A stretch of DNA of 64,000 nucleotides, taken from NCBI GenBank assembly GCA_022824025.1, contig JAJEBF010000014.1:1-64000 (forward strand), written 5' to 3'. The translations under genes and the position numbers were made by a program. The stretch comes from Caldilineaceae bacterium (GTDB lineage Bacteria > Chloroflexota > Anaerolineae > Caldilineales > Caldilineaceae). Positions within the stretch are counted from its first letter, which is position 1; each line of letters begins with the position of its first letter. Shown in pieces: positions 8,449 to 17,051 of the stretch. The notes under the pieces are model-generated. The model was not told the origin of the DNA. It made no database searches and saw nothing but the letters and a program-made list of their open reading frames with translations.

Positions 8449-9198
8449 TCACATTCCCGGCGCCACCTGCAACACGGTCACACCCATTTCGATGTATTTG
8501 TCCCGCTCCTCCGCGCTCGCCGCGCCCAAACTCACCTGCACAGGACTGTCCTTCATCTGCGCCAGCACGTGGCCGATGCACTCGTCTACCGTCTTGAACG
8601 GACTGTGCGGCAGACTTTCCATGCTGAATCGCAGGTCGTTCGGCCCGAACGCCAGCAGGTCGACCCCCGGCTTGGCCAGCTTGCGCGCGTTGATGACTGC
8701 CTCCACCGACTCCAGCTGGATTGCGAGAAAGCCGTTGCTGTTCCACCAGTCGGCGTAGGCAAGGCGGTCGATGATAGAAGGATCGGTCGGTTCGCCAAAG
8801 GCTCTCAGATTGCGGCGGTTGACTCCGCCCGAACTGCGCCGCCCCACCTGTGGATAGTAAAAATACTTGATCGCCTCGTCCACCTCCGCCGCACTCTCCA
8901 CTTCCGGCACCATAATCCCCGTCGGCCCTAAATCGAGATAACGTCCGACCAGGTATGTATGGCGTGTATGCGGGATGCGAAACTGAACGGGTATCCCCAG
9001 CGCTTCGGCGTGGCGGCAGAAGTTTTCCAGGTCGATTTCGCAAAACGCCGTGTGCTGGCTATCGACGTAGACGAAGCTGTAGTCGCCCTGCGCCAGCAGA
9101 TCTTCGAGCTGGCTGCGGTTGAAATGCACCTGTGCGCCGACGCCGAAGATCGGTTCGCCGCGGTGAATGCGCTTTTTCAGATTGACAACGTCCGACAT
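8449..9198 (-). CDS. HpcH/HpaI-type class II aldolase
   Basis: The 249-residue protein resembles metal-dependent pyruvate-type aldolases of the HpaI family, which split or join 2-keto acids and aldehydes. It carries VDSQHTAF (the His of the usual D-x-E-H region), GPTGIMVPEVESA, IQLESVEAV with a metal-ligand Glu, and FGPNDLR with a ligand Asp. The start at 9198 is chosen over an upstream in-frame ATG because AGGGAGGT lies just before it. It begins 13 bp after the stop of the TPP-enzyme gene, so the two are almost certainly co-transcribed and may act in sequence on a 2-oxo acid. Confidence 0.85.
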   Translation of the reverse strand: MSDVVNLKKRIHRGEPIFGVGAQVHFNRSQLEDLLAQGDYSFVYVDSQHTAFCEIDLENFCRHAEALGIPVQFRIPHTRHTYLVGRYLDLGPTGIMVPEVESAAEVDEAIKYFYYPQVGRRSSGGVNRRNLRAFGEPTDPSIIDRLAYADWWNSNGFLAIQLESVEAVINARKLAKPGVDLLAFGPNDLRFSMESLPHSPFKTVDECIGHVLAQMKDSPVQVSLGAASAEERDKYIEMGVTVLQVAPGM

Positions 9199-9211
9199 GC
9201 CGGAACCTCCC

Positions 9212-10804
9212 TCAGTACTCTCTATCCAATCTCCCGACCGGTACTTCAATCAAGGTCGGTTTGCCGTTCTGGTCGGCGGCCGCCTCTTCCAGCGCCGCTT
9301 GCAGTGCCGCGGCGTCCTCGGCGCGCACGCCATGGGCGCCGAAACTTTGCGCCAGCGCAACGAAGTCGGGGTTGTGTAGTTTGGTGCCGAGAACATGCCC
9401 GTCAAACTCCTCCATCTGCGCGCGCAGGACATTGCCGTAGGCGTTGTCGTTGAAGACGATGGCGATCGCGTTGATCCCGTACTGCACGGCGGTGGACAGT
9501 TCGTGCACGTTGTAAAGAAAGCCGCCGTCGCCGGAAATCGAAACGACGGTCCTGTCCGGGCAAGCGACCTTCGCGCCCAGCGCGATGGGGTAGGCGCAGC
9601 CCAGTGTGCCGTGTGACGAACTGGTCAAGTAGGCGTGCGGCGCTCTGGGTCTGAAGTAGTTGCGGCTGTAATAGCCCATCTGGTTCATGCCCTGGATCAC
9701 GATGCCGTCTTCGGGCAAGGCGGCGTGGATCGCCTCCATGAAGTCCCACTGCGGCTGCAGTTGGGAGGACGGATCGAAGCGGGCCCCGTTGATGGCCGCG
9801 ACCTCTGCCTGGACGGCCTCGGCCTTGTCAGCGCGGGATGGGCTGGCAGCGGCGACGGCCTGATTGAGCGCCATCATGACGGGATAGGCATCGCCCTGAA
9901 TGGCCAGCTGGTCGCTGTCGCCATCGAGCTCGGTCTCGTCGACGTCGATGCGGATTACCTGCTGGCCGTCGCCGCGCCTGAAGTTGCTCGCGCCGACTGC
10001 CAGAATCAGGTCCCGACCGGTGAGCCAGCTGCGAAGCGGCTGAAAGCGCATTTCGGCCATGCCAAGAGAAAGCGGATGGCGTTCCGAAATTGCCCCCTTG
10101 CCCTGTCTCGTCGTCACGACCGGTACCTGCAGGTAGTCTGCCAGCTCGGCCACAAGCGTAGCGGCCCTGGCCCGCATAACGCCGCCCCCAGCCCAGATGA
10201 CCGGCCGCCGCGCCGACACGAGCAGTTCCGCCGCCTGTTGAATTAACTGCGCATCGTCAAACTTGGGCTCTGGTGTATCGGAGGCTGGCTGTGCCATGCC
10301 AACCTCCTCCGTCGCGGCGAACACCGACGGAGGCACCTCGATCCCCACCGGCCGCGGCCGCCCCGTGCGCAGCTGCCGAAACGCCTCCCGCACTATCTCA
10401 GGAATCTCGGCCGGACGCCGCGCACGGCCAACCCACTTCGTCAGCGGACCCAGCCACGCGCTCTCGTCGAGTTCAAGCCCCTTCTTGCGATGGTGATGGC
10501 CTCCCGTCACCACCAATATCGGCGATGACGTTGCGAAGGCGGTTGCGACGCCTGAAAGGGCGTTGAAGAGACCTGGCCCCTCCACAACCAGGGCTGCCCC
10601 GATCTCGCCGCCGGCGCGCGCATACCCGTCCGCCATGTAGCTGGCCGCCTGCTCGTGCCGCACCGAGATGTAGCGGATGCTCGGCGTTGAATACAACGCG
10701 TCGATCGCTTCATATTGCCCCGCCCCCGGCACGCCAAAAACGACTCGCAGCCCTTCAGCGGCCAGCGACCGCACCAACGCCTGCCCTCCATTCATTCTCG
10801 CCAT
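9212..10804 (-). CDS. Thiamine-pyrophosphate-dependent enzyme (acetolactate-synthase-like)
   Basis: The 530-residue protein has the three-domain layout of the acetolactate synthase/benzoylformate decarboxylase family. The N-terminal domain contains RHEQAASYMADGYAR with the TPP-activating Glu51. The C-terminal domain contains the TPP-metal motif GDGGFLYN starting near residue 425 and ending at FNDNAYGN near 452. The middle domain is typical (PVIWAGGGVMRA). It probably decarboxylates a 2-oxo acid or condenses aldehydes. True acetolactate synthase is less likely because no regulatory subunit gene is adjacent and its neighbours are catabolic. The N-terminal MARMNGG allows an alternative start nine bases in. 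Confidence 0.85.
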   Translation of the reverse strand: MARMNGGQALVRSLAAEGLRVVFGVPGAGQYEAIDALYSTPSIRYISVRHEQAASYMADGYARAGGEIGAALVVEGPGLFNALSGVATAFATSSPILVVTGGHHHRKKGLELDESAWLGPLTKWVGRARRPAEIPEIVREAFRQLRTGRPRPVGIEVPPSVFAATEEVGMAQPASDTPEPKFDDAQLIQQAAELLVSARRPVIWAGGGVMRARAATLVAELADYLQVPVVTTRQGKGAISERHPLSLGMAEMRFQPLRSWLTGRDLILAVGASNFRRGDGQQVIRIDVDETELDGDSDQLAIQGDAYPVMMALNQAVAAASPSRADKAEAVQAEVAAINGARFDPSSQLQPQWDFMEAIHAALPEDGIVIQGMNQMGYYSRNYFRPRAPHAYLTSSSHGTLGCAYPIALGAKVACPDRTVVSISGDGGFLYNVHELSTAVQYGINAIAIVFNDNAYGNVLRAQMEEFDGHVLGTKLHNPDFVALAQSFGAHGVRAEDAAALQAALEEAAADQNGKPTLIEVPVGRLDREY

Positions 10805-10881
10805 TTATCAGCTATCCTGACTGTGTTGATTCAAATCTGCTATTGTATCGAGCGGGACGTTGGCCCGGCCCGACGAGGATC

Positions 10882-11952
10882 CTACGGCAGCTCGGGCACG
10901 ATCTCGTTGGCCAGCGTCTCCATGCAGGCGAGCCACCGTTCCTTGTCATCCCAGTCGTGCGCAATCATCAGCAGTGTGCCCCAGCCGCCGGTCTCTTCGT
11001 ACAGTTCATGCAATCGCCTCAGACACTCATCCTTGTCGCCGATGATGCACAGTTTCTTCAGCATGTAGTCCACGGTGACATCCTCGTCGGGCATCGCCGG
11101 GTCGTCTTTTAATACCTCGACCATGCCCGCCGACCCGATCAACCAGCGCAAATAGGCCATTGATCCTGCCATGGCGCCGCTGCTGGCCCGTTCCCAGGCG
11201 GCATCGGTCGTCTCGTCTATGAAGATGCTGCGCGAAACTCGCCAAATTTCCCGGTCCGGCTCTGGCAGCCCGGTGGAAGCGGCCCCCTTGCAATAGGTCT
11301 CCCAATGTTCGGCAAGCGTGGAGCCGGAAACAACGTTTGTGCTGAGGGGGATGTATCCCCTCTCGCCCGCCATGTTGGCCGCGCGAGACTGGCCGCGGAT
11401 GATACTCATCCCGATCGGGGGATGCGGCTTCTGATAGGGCTGCAGCATCTCGCCGATTCCATACTCAGGGTTTCCGCCTTCAAGCTTAATATGGTAGAAG
11501 TCCCCTTTGAAATCAAAGGGCGGATCGGTCTGCCACAGCTTCAGAATCATGTCGATGCTCTCGACCGTCATCAGGCCCTGCGTGCCCGGATCCGGCAGGT
11601 CGAACAGGCCCCAGTCTGTCGGCACGCCCCCCTGGCCGAACCCGCAATTAATGCGTCCGCGTGAGAGGTGATCCAGATAGGCCAGTCGCACCGCCACGTT
11701 GACCGGATGATGCTGCGGCAAGATGGAGACTCCGCTCCCGAGCCGGATGTTTTTGGTGCGCGGGAGCACGTTGGCGATGAAGACATCATTTGACGGGATC
11801 GGTTCCCATGCCAGCGTATGGTGCTGGCCGATCCACGCCTCGGTGAACCCCAACTCGTCCGCCCGCACCACAAATTCGATGTCCTCTTCGAATCCGAGCG
11901 TAAAGTCCTTTTCCGGCGGATGCAGTGGCATCATGAATGTGCCAAGTTTCAT
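10882..11952 (-). CDS. Luciferase-like flavin-dependent monooxygenase
   Basis: The 356-residue protein is a bacterial-luciferase-type TIM barrel. Its N-terminus MKLGTFMMPLHPP, followed by AWIGQHH, is typical of two-component flavin monooxygenases of the limonene/alkanal monooxygenase branch, and RINCGFGQGG fits the phosphate-binding loop. It needs reduced flavin from a partner; no flavin reductase is seen nearby. GGGAGG lies 7 bases before the ATG. The gene sits between the TPP enzyme (77 bp) and a broken sialidase-like gene (33 bp). It could oxidise an imported compound, for example by Baeyer-Villiger or desulfonation chemistry, but this is inference from family and neighbours. Confidence 0.85.
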   Translation of the reverse strand: MKLGTFMMPLHPPEKDFTLGFEEDIEFVVRADELGFTEAWIGQHHTLAWEPIPSNDVFIANVLPRTKNIRLGSGVSILPQHHPVNVAVRLAYLDHLSRGRINCGFGQGGVPTDWGLFDLPDPGTQGLMTVESIDMILKLWQTDPPFDFKGDFYHIKLEGGNPEYGIGEMLQPYQKPHPPIGMSIIRGQSRAANMAGERGYIPLSTNVVSGSTLAEHWETYCKGAASTGLPEPDREIWRVSRSIFIDETTDAAWERASSGAMAGSMAYLRWLIGSAGMVEVLKDDPAMPDEDVTVDYMLKKLCIIGDKDECLRRLHELYEETGGWGTLLMIAHDWDDKERWLACMETLANEIVPELP

Positions 11953-11985
11953 TTCAATGCCTCCCTCTATCCTCTGTGAGAGCTG

Positions 11986-12500
11986 TTAGCGCGGCGGCGT
12001 GCCTCTGCTTTGGGTTGGCTTCAGATCGAGTGCCAGCGCCCTGAAATTCTTGATGCGGTGCAAAGTGACAAGATTCGTGTCATGCTGGTTGTATCCCCCT
12101 TGAGAAGTGCGCGAAATGACCAGCAGATCGTCGCCCCGGATCAGTTGCGAGGCATAGCTGAAGGCCTCGAAAATGCTGCTGCTCATCGCCACACAGCTGG
12201 CCTGGAACCAGTTGAGGGCATCCAGGCTGTACATCAGCATCGGGATGCGGCTGCAACCAGTGAGGGCCTGATGATGTCCAGCGCCGCAGTCCTGCGCCAC
12301 CGGTTGCCGTCGTCGTCGCTCACAAGGATTTCGAGCTGGTCGGAGACCTTCTCAACGAGCGGCGGCGGGCGAAACCATTCGAAACTTACGACCAGGCGGC
12401 CCGAAGGCAGCTGCGCCTGACATGGCGAGCCGGTATACACGCTCTCTCTGTCGGGAGACTCCGCCAGGACCAGAAAGTCGCCCGCGAGAGTTTTATTCAT
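11986..12500 (-). pseudogene. Sialidase-like (BNR propeller) gene with internal deletion
   Basis: The frame starting at ATG 12500 encodes an N-terminal part (LPSGRLVVSFEWFRPPP, then a BNR-like SDDDGNRW) that runs out of homology near 12258 and stops at 12234. A second frame, entered near 12250, encodes a C-terminal part (YSLDALNWFQASCVAMSSSI to NFRALALDLKP) that ends at 11986. Complete relatives are roughly twice as long, so a large middle piece is missing and the halves are out of frame. I read this as a decayed exo-sialidase-like gene. It sits between the ABC transporter genes and the monooxygenase gene, so loss of this step probably postdates formation of the cluster. Confidence 0.65.
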
Positions 12501-12634
12501 CAGCTGCCTTGCGAGGTCTGTTGGAAAGAGTGCGGAAGGATTGAAATGTTGTCTTCAGCTGCATGGCATCTTTGCGCCATTGGCCTTGAAGGTGAGGTAG
12601 AGGGAGCGGCAACCTTCTTCCGGCGGCCTTGGTG

Positions 12635-13627
12635 TCACACCGCGTGACAGGCGACCCAATGGCCGGGCTCAGCCTCGCGCCACTCCGGCACTACATGATC
12701 GCACGGCTCAAAGGCAAGTGGACAGCGGGGATGGAAGCGGCAACCGCTGGGTGGACTGATCGCGCTCGGCACGTTGCCTTGAATGACGATATGCTCACGT
12801 TGCCGCTCCTGGCGCGGATTGGGCACCGGCACCGACAGCAAGAGCGCGTTGGTATAGGGATGCAAGGGGTTGTCAAATAAGCGCTCTTTCGGCGCCATCT
12901 CCACCACCCGGCCCAGATACATCACCGCCACTCTGTCGCTGATATGGCGCACCACGGCCAGATCATGAGCGATGAAGAGATAGGTGAGGTCATACTCTTC
13001 CTGCAGGTCCTGCAGCAGGTTGATTATCTGGGCCTGAATCGAGACGTCCAAGGCCGAAATTGGCTCATCGCAGACAATAAACTCCGGTTCGCAAGCCAAA
13101 GCGCGTGCAATACACACGCGCTGCCGCTGGCCGCCGGAGAATTCGTGCGGGTAGCGGAACGCAAAAGCAGGGTTAAGCCCGACATCGTTCAGCAGCCTGG
13201 AAATCCGTTCCTGGGCCTCCCTCCCGCTTGCCAGCTCATGCAGCCAGAGGGGTTCGCCAATCGCGTTGCCTATCGTCATGCGCGGGCTGAGCGTAGAATA
13301 TGGATCCTGAAAAATGATCTGCATTCGCCTGCGCAGCGGCCGCATCTCCTTCTCCGAAAGCCCGGTGACTTCCTTCTCTTCAAAGTAGACTTTTCCAGAG
13401 GTCGGTCGATGCAACTGAAGCAATGTCAGGCCCGCCGTAGACTTGCCGCAGCCGGATTCGCCCACAAGTCCCAGCGTCTCGCCCCGCCGCACGTCAAAGG
13501 AGACTTCGTCCAGCGCATGCACCGTCGCCTTGGTCTCGCCATAGGCTCCAATGCGCACGGAGAAGTGCTTGGTCAGATTCTCAACCCGTACAAGGGGCGC
13601 CCTGTTGCTGCTGTCAGTCTGGCTCAT
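12635..13627 (-). CDS. Oligopeptide/dipeptide-type ABC transporter ATP-binding protein (OppF/DppF-like)
   Basis: The 330-residue ATPase has Walker [11 protein letters not shown]-loop [11 protein letters not shown], signature SGGQRQR, Walker B FIVCDEP, and the H-loop FIAHDLAVV. The C-terminal segment with [15 protein letters not shown] is the Cys-containing oligo/dipeptide ATPase tail of this subfamily. It powers import together with the second ATPase, two permeases and the binding protein encoded upstream. Gene order (binding protein, B, C, D, F) is the classic one. It is the last transporter gene and is followed after 134 bp by the broken sialidase-like gene. Confidence 0.93.
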   Translation of the reverse strand: MSQTDSSNRAPLVRVENLTKHFSVRIGAYGETKATVHALDEVSFDVRRGETLGLVGESGCGKSTAGLTLLQLHRPTSGKVYFEEKEVTGLSEKEMRPLRRRMQIIFQDPYSTLSPRMTIGNAIGEPLWLHELASGREAQERISRLLNDVGLNPAFAFRYPHEFSGGQRQRVCIARALACEPEFIVCDEPISALDVSIQAQIINLLQDLQEEYDLTYLFIAHDLAVVRHISDRVAVMYLGRVVEMAPKERLFDNPLHPYTNALLLSVPVPNPRQERQREHIVIQGNVPSAISPPSGCRFHPRCPLAFEPCDHVVPEWREAEPGHWVACHAV

Positions 13628-13675
13628 AACCGATTCTGGTATTCCATTATCTGGATAGGCTCAGGTTGGCCCTGG

Positions 13676-14695
13676 CTAAACGCTGCCGGCCGCGGCGCCG
13701 GCCTCCAATTCTACCTCGCGGATGTCGACCCAGCAGGCGGCGCGATGGCCACCGTCACTGGCGTCGATAACCGGCTCCAGCATGGGGTTTTCTTTTCGGC
13801 AACGGTCGATGGCATACGGGCAGCGGGGGTGAAAGGGGCAGAAGTCGGGAAGATCGACCAGGTCCGGCGGCGAACCGCCAATCGTCGTCAGGCGTGTTCC
13901 CGTCTCACCTGCCAGGCTGGGCAGCGCGCCCATCAGCCCAACCGTATAGGGGTGACGAGGATCTTCGAAAAGCGCATCGACCGGCGCCTCCTCGACAATG
14001 TAGCCTGCGTACATGACGATGACCCGGTCGGCAATGCCCGCGACGACGCTCAAATCATGCGTAATCCAGATCACCGCAACGCCCGACCGGTCGCGCAACT
14101 CCTTGACCAGCTCGACGATCTGCGCCTGAATCGTAACATCCAGCGCGGTCGTAGGCTCATCCGCGATCAGGACAGCCGGTTCACACGACATCGACATGGC
14201 GATCATCACCCGCTGGCGCATGCCGCCGGAGAACTGGTGCGGATATTCCCGCAGCCGCGCCTCACCGTCAGGGATTCCCACCATCCCCAGCAGTTCTGCG
14301 CTCCGGGCAAGCGCCTCACTCTTGCTCATCCCTCGATGATAGATGAGCGGCTCGGCCATCTGCGTTCCGATGTTGATGAACGGGTTGAGCGAAGTCATCG
14401 GATCCTGGAAAATCATGCCGATCTCGCCGCCGCGCACGTCTCGCAGTTGCCGCAGGTTAAGCTGAAGCAGGTCTTCGCCCCGCAGCAACACCTGGCCGTT
14501 CTCTATGCTGGCGGCCGGGGGCAACAGCCGCACAAGGCTGAGCATGGTTACGCTCTTGCCGCAGCCGCTCTCGCCCACCACCGCCAGGGTATCGCCCTGG
14601 TCCAGTTGGAAGGAGACGCCGTTGACCGCGTAGACGTATCCCTTGCGGACTTGGAAACGGGTCTGCAGATCTTGAACATCAAGGAGAACTGACAT
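13676..14695 (-). CDS. Oligopeptide/dipeptide-type ABC transporter ATP-binding protein (OppD/DppD-like)
   Basis: The 339-residue ATPase carries Walker [10 protein letters not shown]-loop [10 protein letters not shown], signature SGGMRQR, Walker B VLIADEP and H-loop WITHDLSVV. Its C-terminal [15 protein letters not shown] motif is typical of the oligo/dipeptide family. It pairs with the adjacent OppF-like ATPase, 48 bp downstream, as the heterodimeric motor. It lies 83 bp after the permease C gene in the same minus-strand operon. Confidence 0.93.
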   Translation of the reverse strand: MSVLLDVQDLQTRFQVRKGYVYAVNGVSFQLDQGDTLAVVGESGCGKSVTMLSLVRLLPPAASIENGQVLLRGEDLLQLNLRQLRDVRGGEIGMIFQDPMTSLNPFINIGTQMAEPLIYHRGMSKSEALARSAELLGMVGIPDGEARLREYPHQFSGGMRQRVMIAMSMSCEPAVLIADEPTTALDVTIQAQIVELVKELRDRSGVAVIWITHDLSVVAGIADRVIVMYAGYIVEEAPVDALFEDPRHPYTVGLMGALPSLAGETGTRLTTIGGSPPDLVDLPDFCPFHPRCPYAIDRCRKENPMLEPVIDASDGGHRAACWVDIREVELEAGAAAGSV

Positions 14696-14778
14696 AGCGT
14701 TTGTAAGTTCGTTCTCTTGCTGTGGCAGGTAACCGGGTGTAGGCGGGCTTCAAACGCGCAGGAGCTGTTGCTGGAGCC

Positions 14779-15750
14779 TTACCCTCCCCACTGGCGGGGA
14801 TTGAGGGCATCGTTGAGGCCGTCGCCCAGCCAGGCAAACGACACCGTAATGATGGCCATCATCACGGCCGGCCCGGCCAGCAGATAAGGATGGGTCTGCC
14901 ACATTCTCAGCCCGTCACTGATCATCTTCCCCCAGCTGGGTATGGGCAGCTGCACGCCAACGCCCAGGAAACTGAAGGCTGACTCCAGCACCATGGCGCC
15001 TCCCAGGCCGGCGCTCACTGCCACGATCAGAGGGCCCATTGCATTTGGAATCACGTAGCGCGTGAGGATTCGGCCCGTAGGCATGCCCAGGGCGCGCGCC
15101 GCCAGCACGTAGTTGCGGCTGCGGATCGACAGAATCTGGCCCCGGATCAGGCGGGCGTAGCCGGGCCACTGGATCAGCGCCAGCGCGCCAAAGACCAGGA
15201 CCAGGTCAACCCACATCGTCTGGCGGAAGAAACCGTTCTTCGTCGCCAGATACATCTGCTCCATCCAGGCTTCGAGCGGAACCTTCAGGGTCAGATTGAT
15301 GACAATTGCCAGCAGCAAAGCCGGCATCGAACGTGTCATGTCGGTCAGCCATACCACCAGCATGTCGACCCGTCCACCCAGGTATCCTGCCAGGGAACCC
15401 ATGATCAGCCCAACGATCAGGCTGATTGCGGTCGAGACCAGGCCCACCGCCACAGCTGTGCGGGCGCCGTAGAGAATGCGGCTGAACACGTCTCGTCCCA
15501 ACTCGTCTGTGCCCAACCAGTGTTCGCTCGACGGCGCGGCCAGCCGGGCCGTAAAGTCCTGGGCCAGAAAGTCGTAGGGCGTCAGGTATGGACCAAATAT
15601 AGCGATGAAAAAGAGGAGGACGATGGGAATGATGCCGATGACCGCGAGCTTATTCGCGGCCAGGCGCGCGAAGGCGTCCTTCCAAAGATTGGTGCGGCTG
15701 GCCTCCGCGATGCCAAAGTCGTCTGTTGGCGTTATTTCCTGGGTCGTCAT
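14779..15750 (-). CDS. ABC transporter permease (OppC/DppC-like)
   Basis: The 323-residue inner-membrane protein starts with a hydrophilic segment and a first membrane helix (VIGIIPIVLLFFIAIFG). The OppC-type sequence SEHWLGTDELGRDVFSRILYG follows it. A cytoplasmic coupling loop AARALGMPTGRILTRYVIPN contacts the ATPases. About six membrane helices are visible. With the permease gene 154 bp upstream it forms the channel of the importer. Confidence 0.92.
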   Translation of the reverse strand: MTTQEITPTDDFGIAEASRTNLWKDAFARLAANKLAVIGIIPIVLLFFIAIFGPYLTPYDFLAQDFTARLAAPSSEHWLGTDELGRDVFSRILYGARTAVAVGLVSTAISLIVGLIMGSLAGYLGGRVDMLVVWLTDMTRSMPALLLAIVINLTLKVPLEAWMEQMYLATKNGFFRQTMWVDLVLVFGALALIQWPGYARLIRGQILSIRSRNYVLAARALGMPTGRILTRYVIPNAMGPLIVAVSAGLGGAMVLESAFSFLGVGVQLPIPSWGKMISDGLRMWQTHPYLLAGPAVMMAIITVSFAWLGDGLNDALNPRQWGG

Positions 15751-15904
15751 CTCTCTATGGTCTGCTGGTCAGTTGAGAGCGAATTCGCTTCACTTTCAAG
15801 ACGGGCTCAATAAAGGGGTTTCGGTGTCCCTTTCCGCTGAAACCTTTTGAGCGCATTCGCAATGGATCGTGGGGCGAGACTTGTCCTTTGTAACTTGGGA
15901 TCGG

Positions 15905-16870
15905 TTATTCCTCGACACCGGTCATTGCCTGGGCGGCTCTTGGGTCCAACAGCGGATAGGTGATGTCAACCAACAGGTTCAACGCCATCACCAGGAACGC
16001 GCCGATCAGGGTGATGGCCACAATTACTGGATAGTCCACTCCGTAGGTGAAGTCGATCGTCAGGCGGCCCAGACCGGGGATGCCGAAAATCTTTTCGACG
16101 ATGATTGCGCCGTTTACAATGCCAATTAACATCTGCCCCAATACGGTGACGACCGGCGTCAACACAGGCCGCAGCATGTGGCGGACAATGACCATGAACT
16201 CCGGGACCCCCTTGGCGCGCGCTGTCCGCACATAGTCCTCCGACAACACCTCCAGCACGCCCGAACGCGTCTGACGAATGATGATCGCGATCGAGCCGAA
16301 GACCATCACGAACATCGGCAGAATCGCCTTCTTGCTGAACAATCCTTCCCAGCCGTATGGCGTCGTCTTCATAATTCCCAGACCCAATACGAGAAAGACC
16401 ATCAGCATGGGTCCAACAACGTAGCTCGGAATCCCGCTGATAAACAGCGCGGAGCCGAGTATCGAATTGTCGACCCAGTTGTTGTGGTTTAATCCCGCAA
16501 TGATCCCCAATGGGATGCCGATCAGGGCCACCAGAATCACTGTCGCAAGCCCAATCTGAAAGGAGACAGGCGCAGTGGCGCCGATCATGTCATTCACTGA
16601 GCGCCCCGAAATCACCGACATGCCGAGGTCGCCTTGCACCAGGTGCCAGGTGTATTCTCCGAACTGAACGAGAAAGGGGCGGTCGAGCCCCTTTTCGCGG
16701 CGAATGGCATCCAGCCTCTGCGCGTCGTAGGTTACGTCTCCTTCTTCGCGCAGAAACATCAGCTTGATCGGATCGCCCGCGCCAAAAAAGGCCATCGCAT
16801 ACACGGATAGGGCAAGAAGCAGCAGGGCCGGAATCCAGTAAAGAATGCGGCGCAGTATGTATTGACCCAT
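15905..16870 (-). CDS. ABC transporter permease (OppB/DppB-like)
   Basis: The 321-residue membrane protein begins with the typical MGQYILRRILYWIPALLLL helix of OppB/DppB proteins. It continues with a periplasmic segment containing LDRPFLVQFGEYTW and the coupling loop ARAKGVPEFMVIVRHMLRP. It ends in hydrophobic helices. It follows the binding-protein gene by 181 bp, a gap that carries a 10-bp stem hairpin that could lower expression of the permeases relative to the binding protein. Confidence 0.92.
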   Translation of the reverse strand: MGQYILRRILYWIPALLLLALSVYAMAFFGAGDPIKLMFLREEGDVTYDAQRLDAIRREKGLDRPFLVQFGEYTWHLVQGDLGMSVISGRSVNDMIGATAPVSFQIGLATVILVALIGIPLGIIAGLNHNNWVDNSILGSALFISGIPSYVVGPMLMVFLVLGLGIMKTTPYGWEGLFSKKAILPMFVMVFGSIAIIIRQTRSGVLEVLSEDYVRTARAKGVPEFMVIVRHMLRPVLTPVVTVLGQMLIGIVNGAIIVEKIFGIPGLGRLTIDFTYGVDYPVIVAITLIGAFLVMALNLLVDITYPLLDPRAAQAMTGVEE

Positions 16871-16982
16871 TGCTAACCCTAACCCTTCATAGCTGGAATC
16901 GGATCGCTTTCACCAACCAGCACCTGCCTGCGGGGAACGAGAAAACGCGCGTTGACGAATCTGTTTGAAGGGTAAAGCCGCA

Positions 16983-17017
16983 GGCAAAGGCGCCAGATGG
17001 CTACTGACGCCTTTGCC
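16983..17017 (-). other. Hairpin between binding-protein and permease genes
   Basis: A perfect 10-bp inverted repeat (GGCAAAGGCG at 16983-16992, CGCCTTTGCC at 17008-17017) with a 15-base loop lies 35 bp after the binding-protein stop codon. No T run follows on the minus strand, so it is not a standard intrinsic terminator. Hairpins in this position in ABC operons often protect the upstream message, which would favour binding protein over permeases. The function is inferred. Confidence 0.5.
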
Positions 17018-17051
17018 GCGGCATCAAGTCGAGTTCAGGTTCGCGTAAACG

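Noticed and set aside
12944..14692. 582-codon plus-strand open frame over the two ABC ATPases
   Set aside because: Both ATPases on the minus strand have all nucleotide-binding motifs, so this is a shadow.
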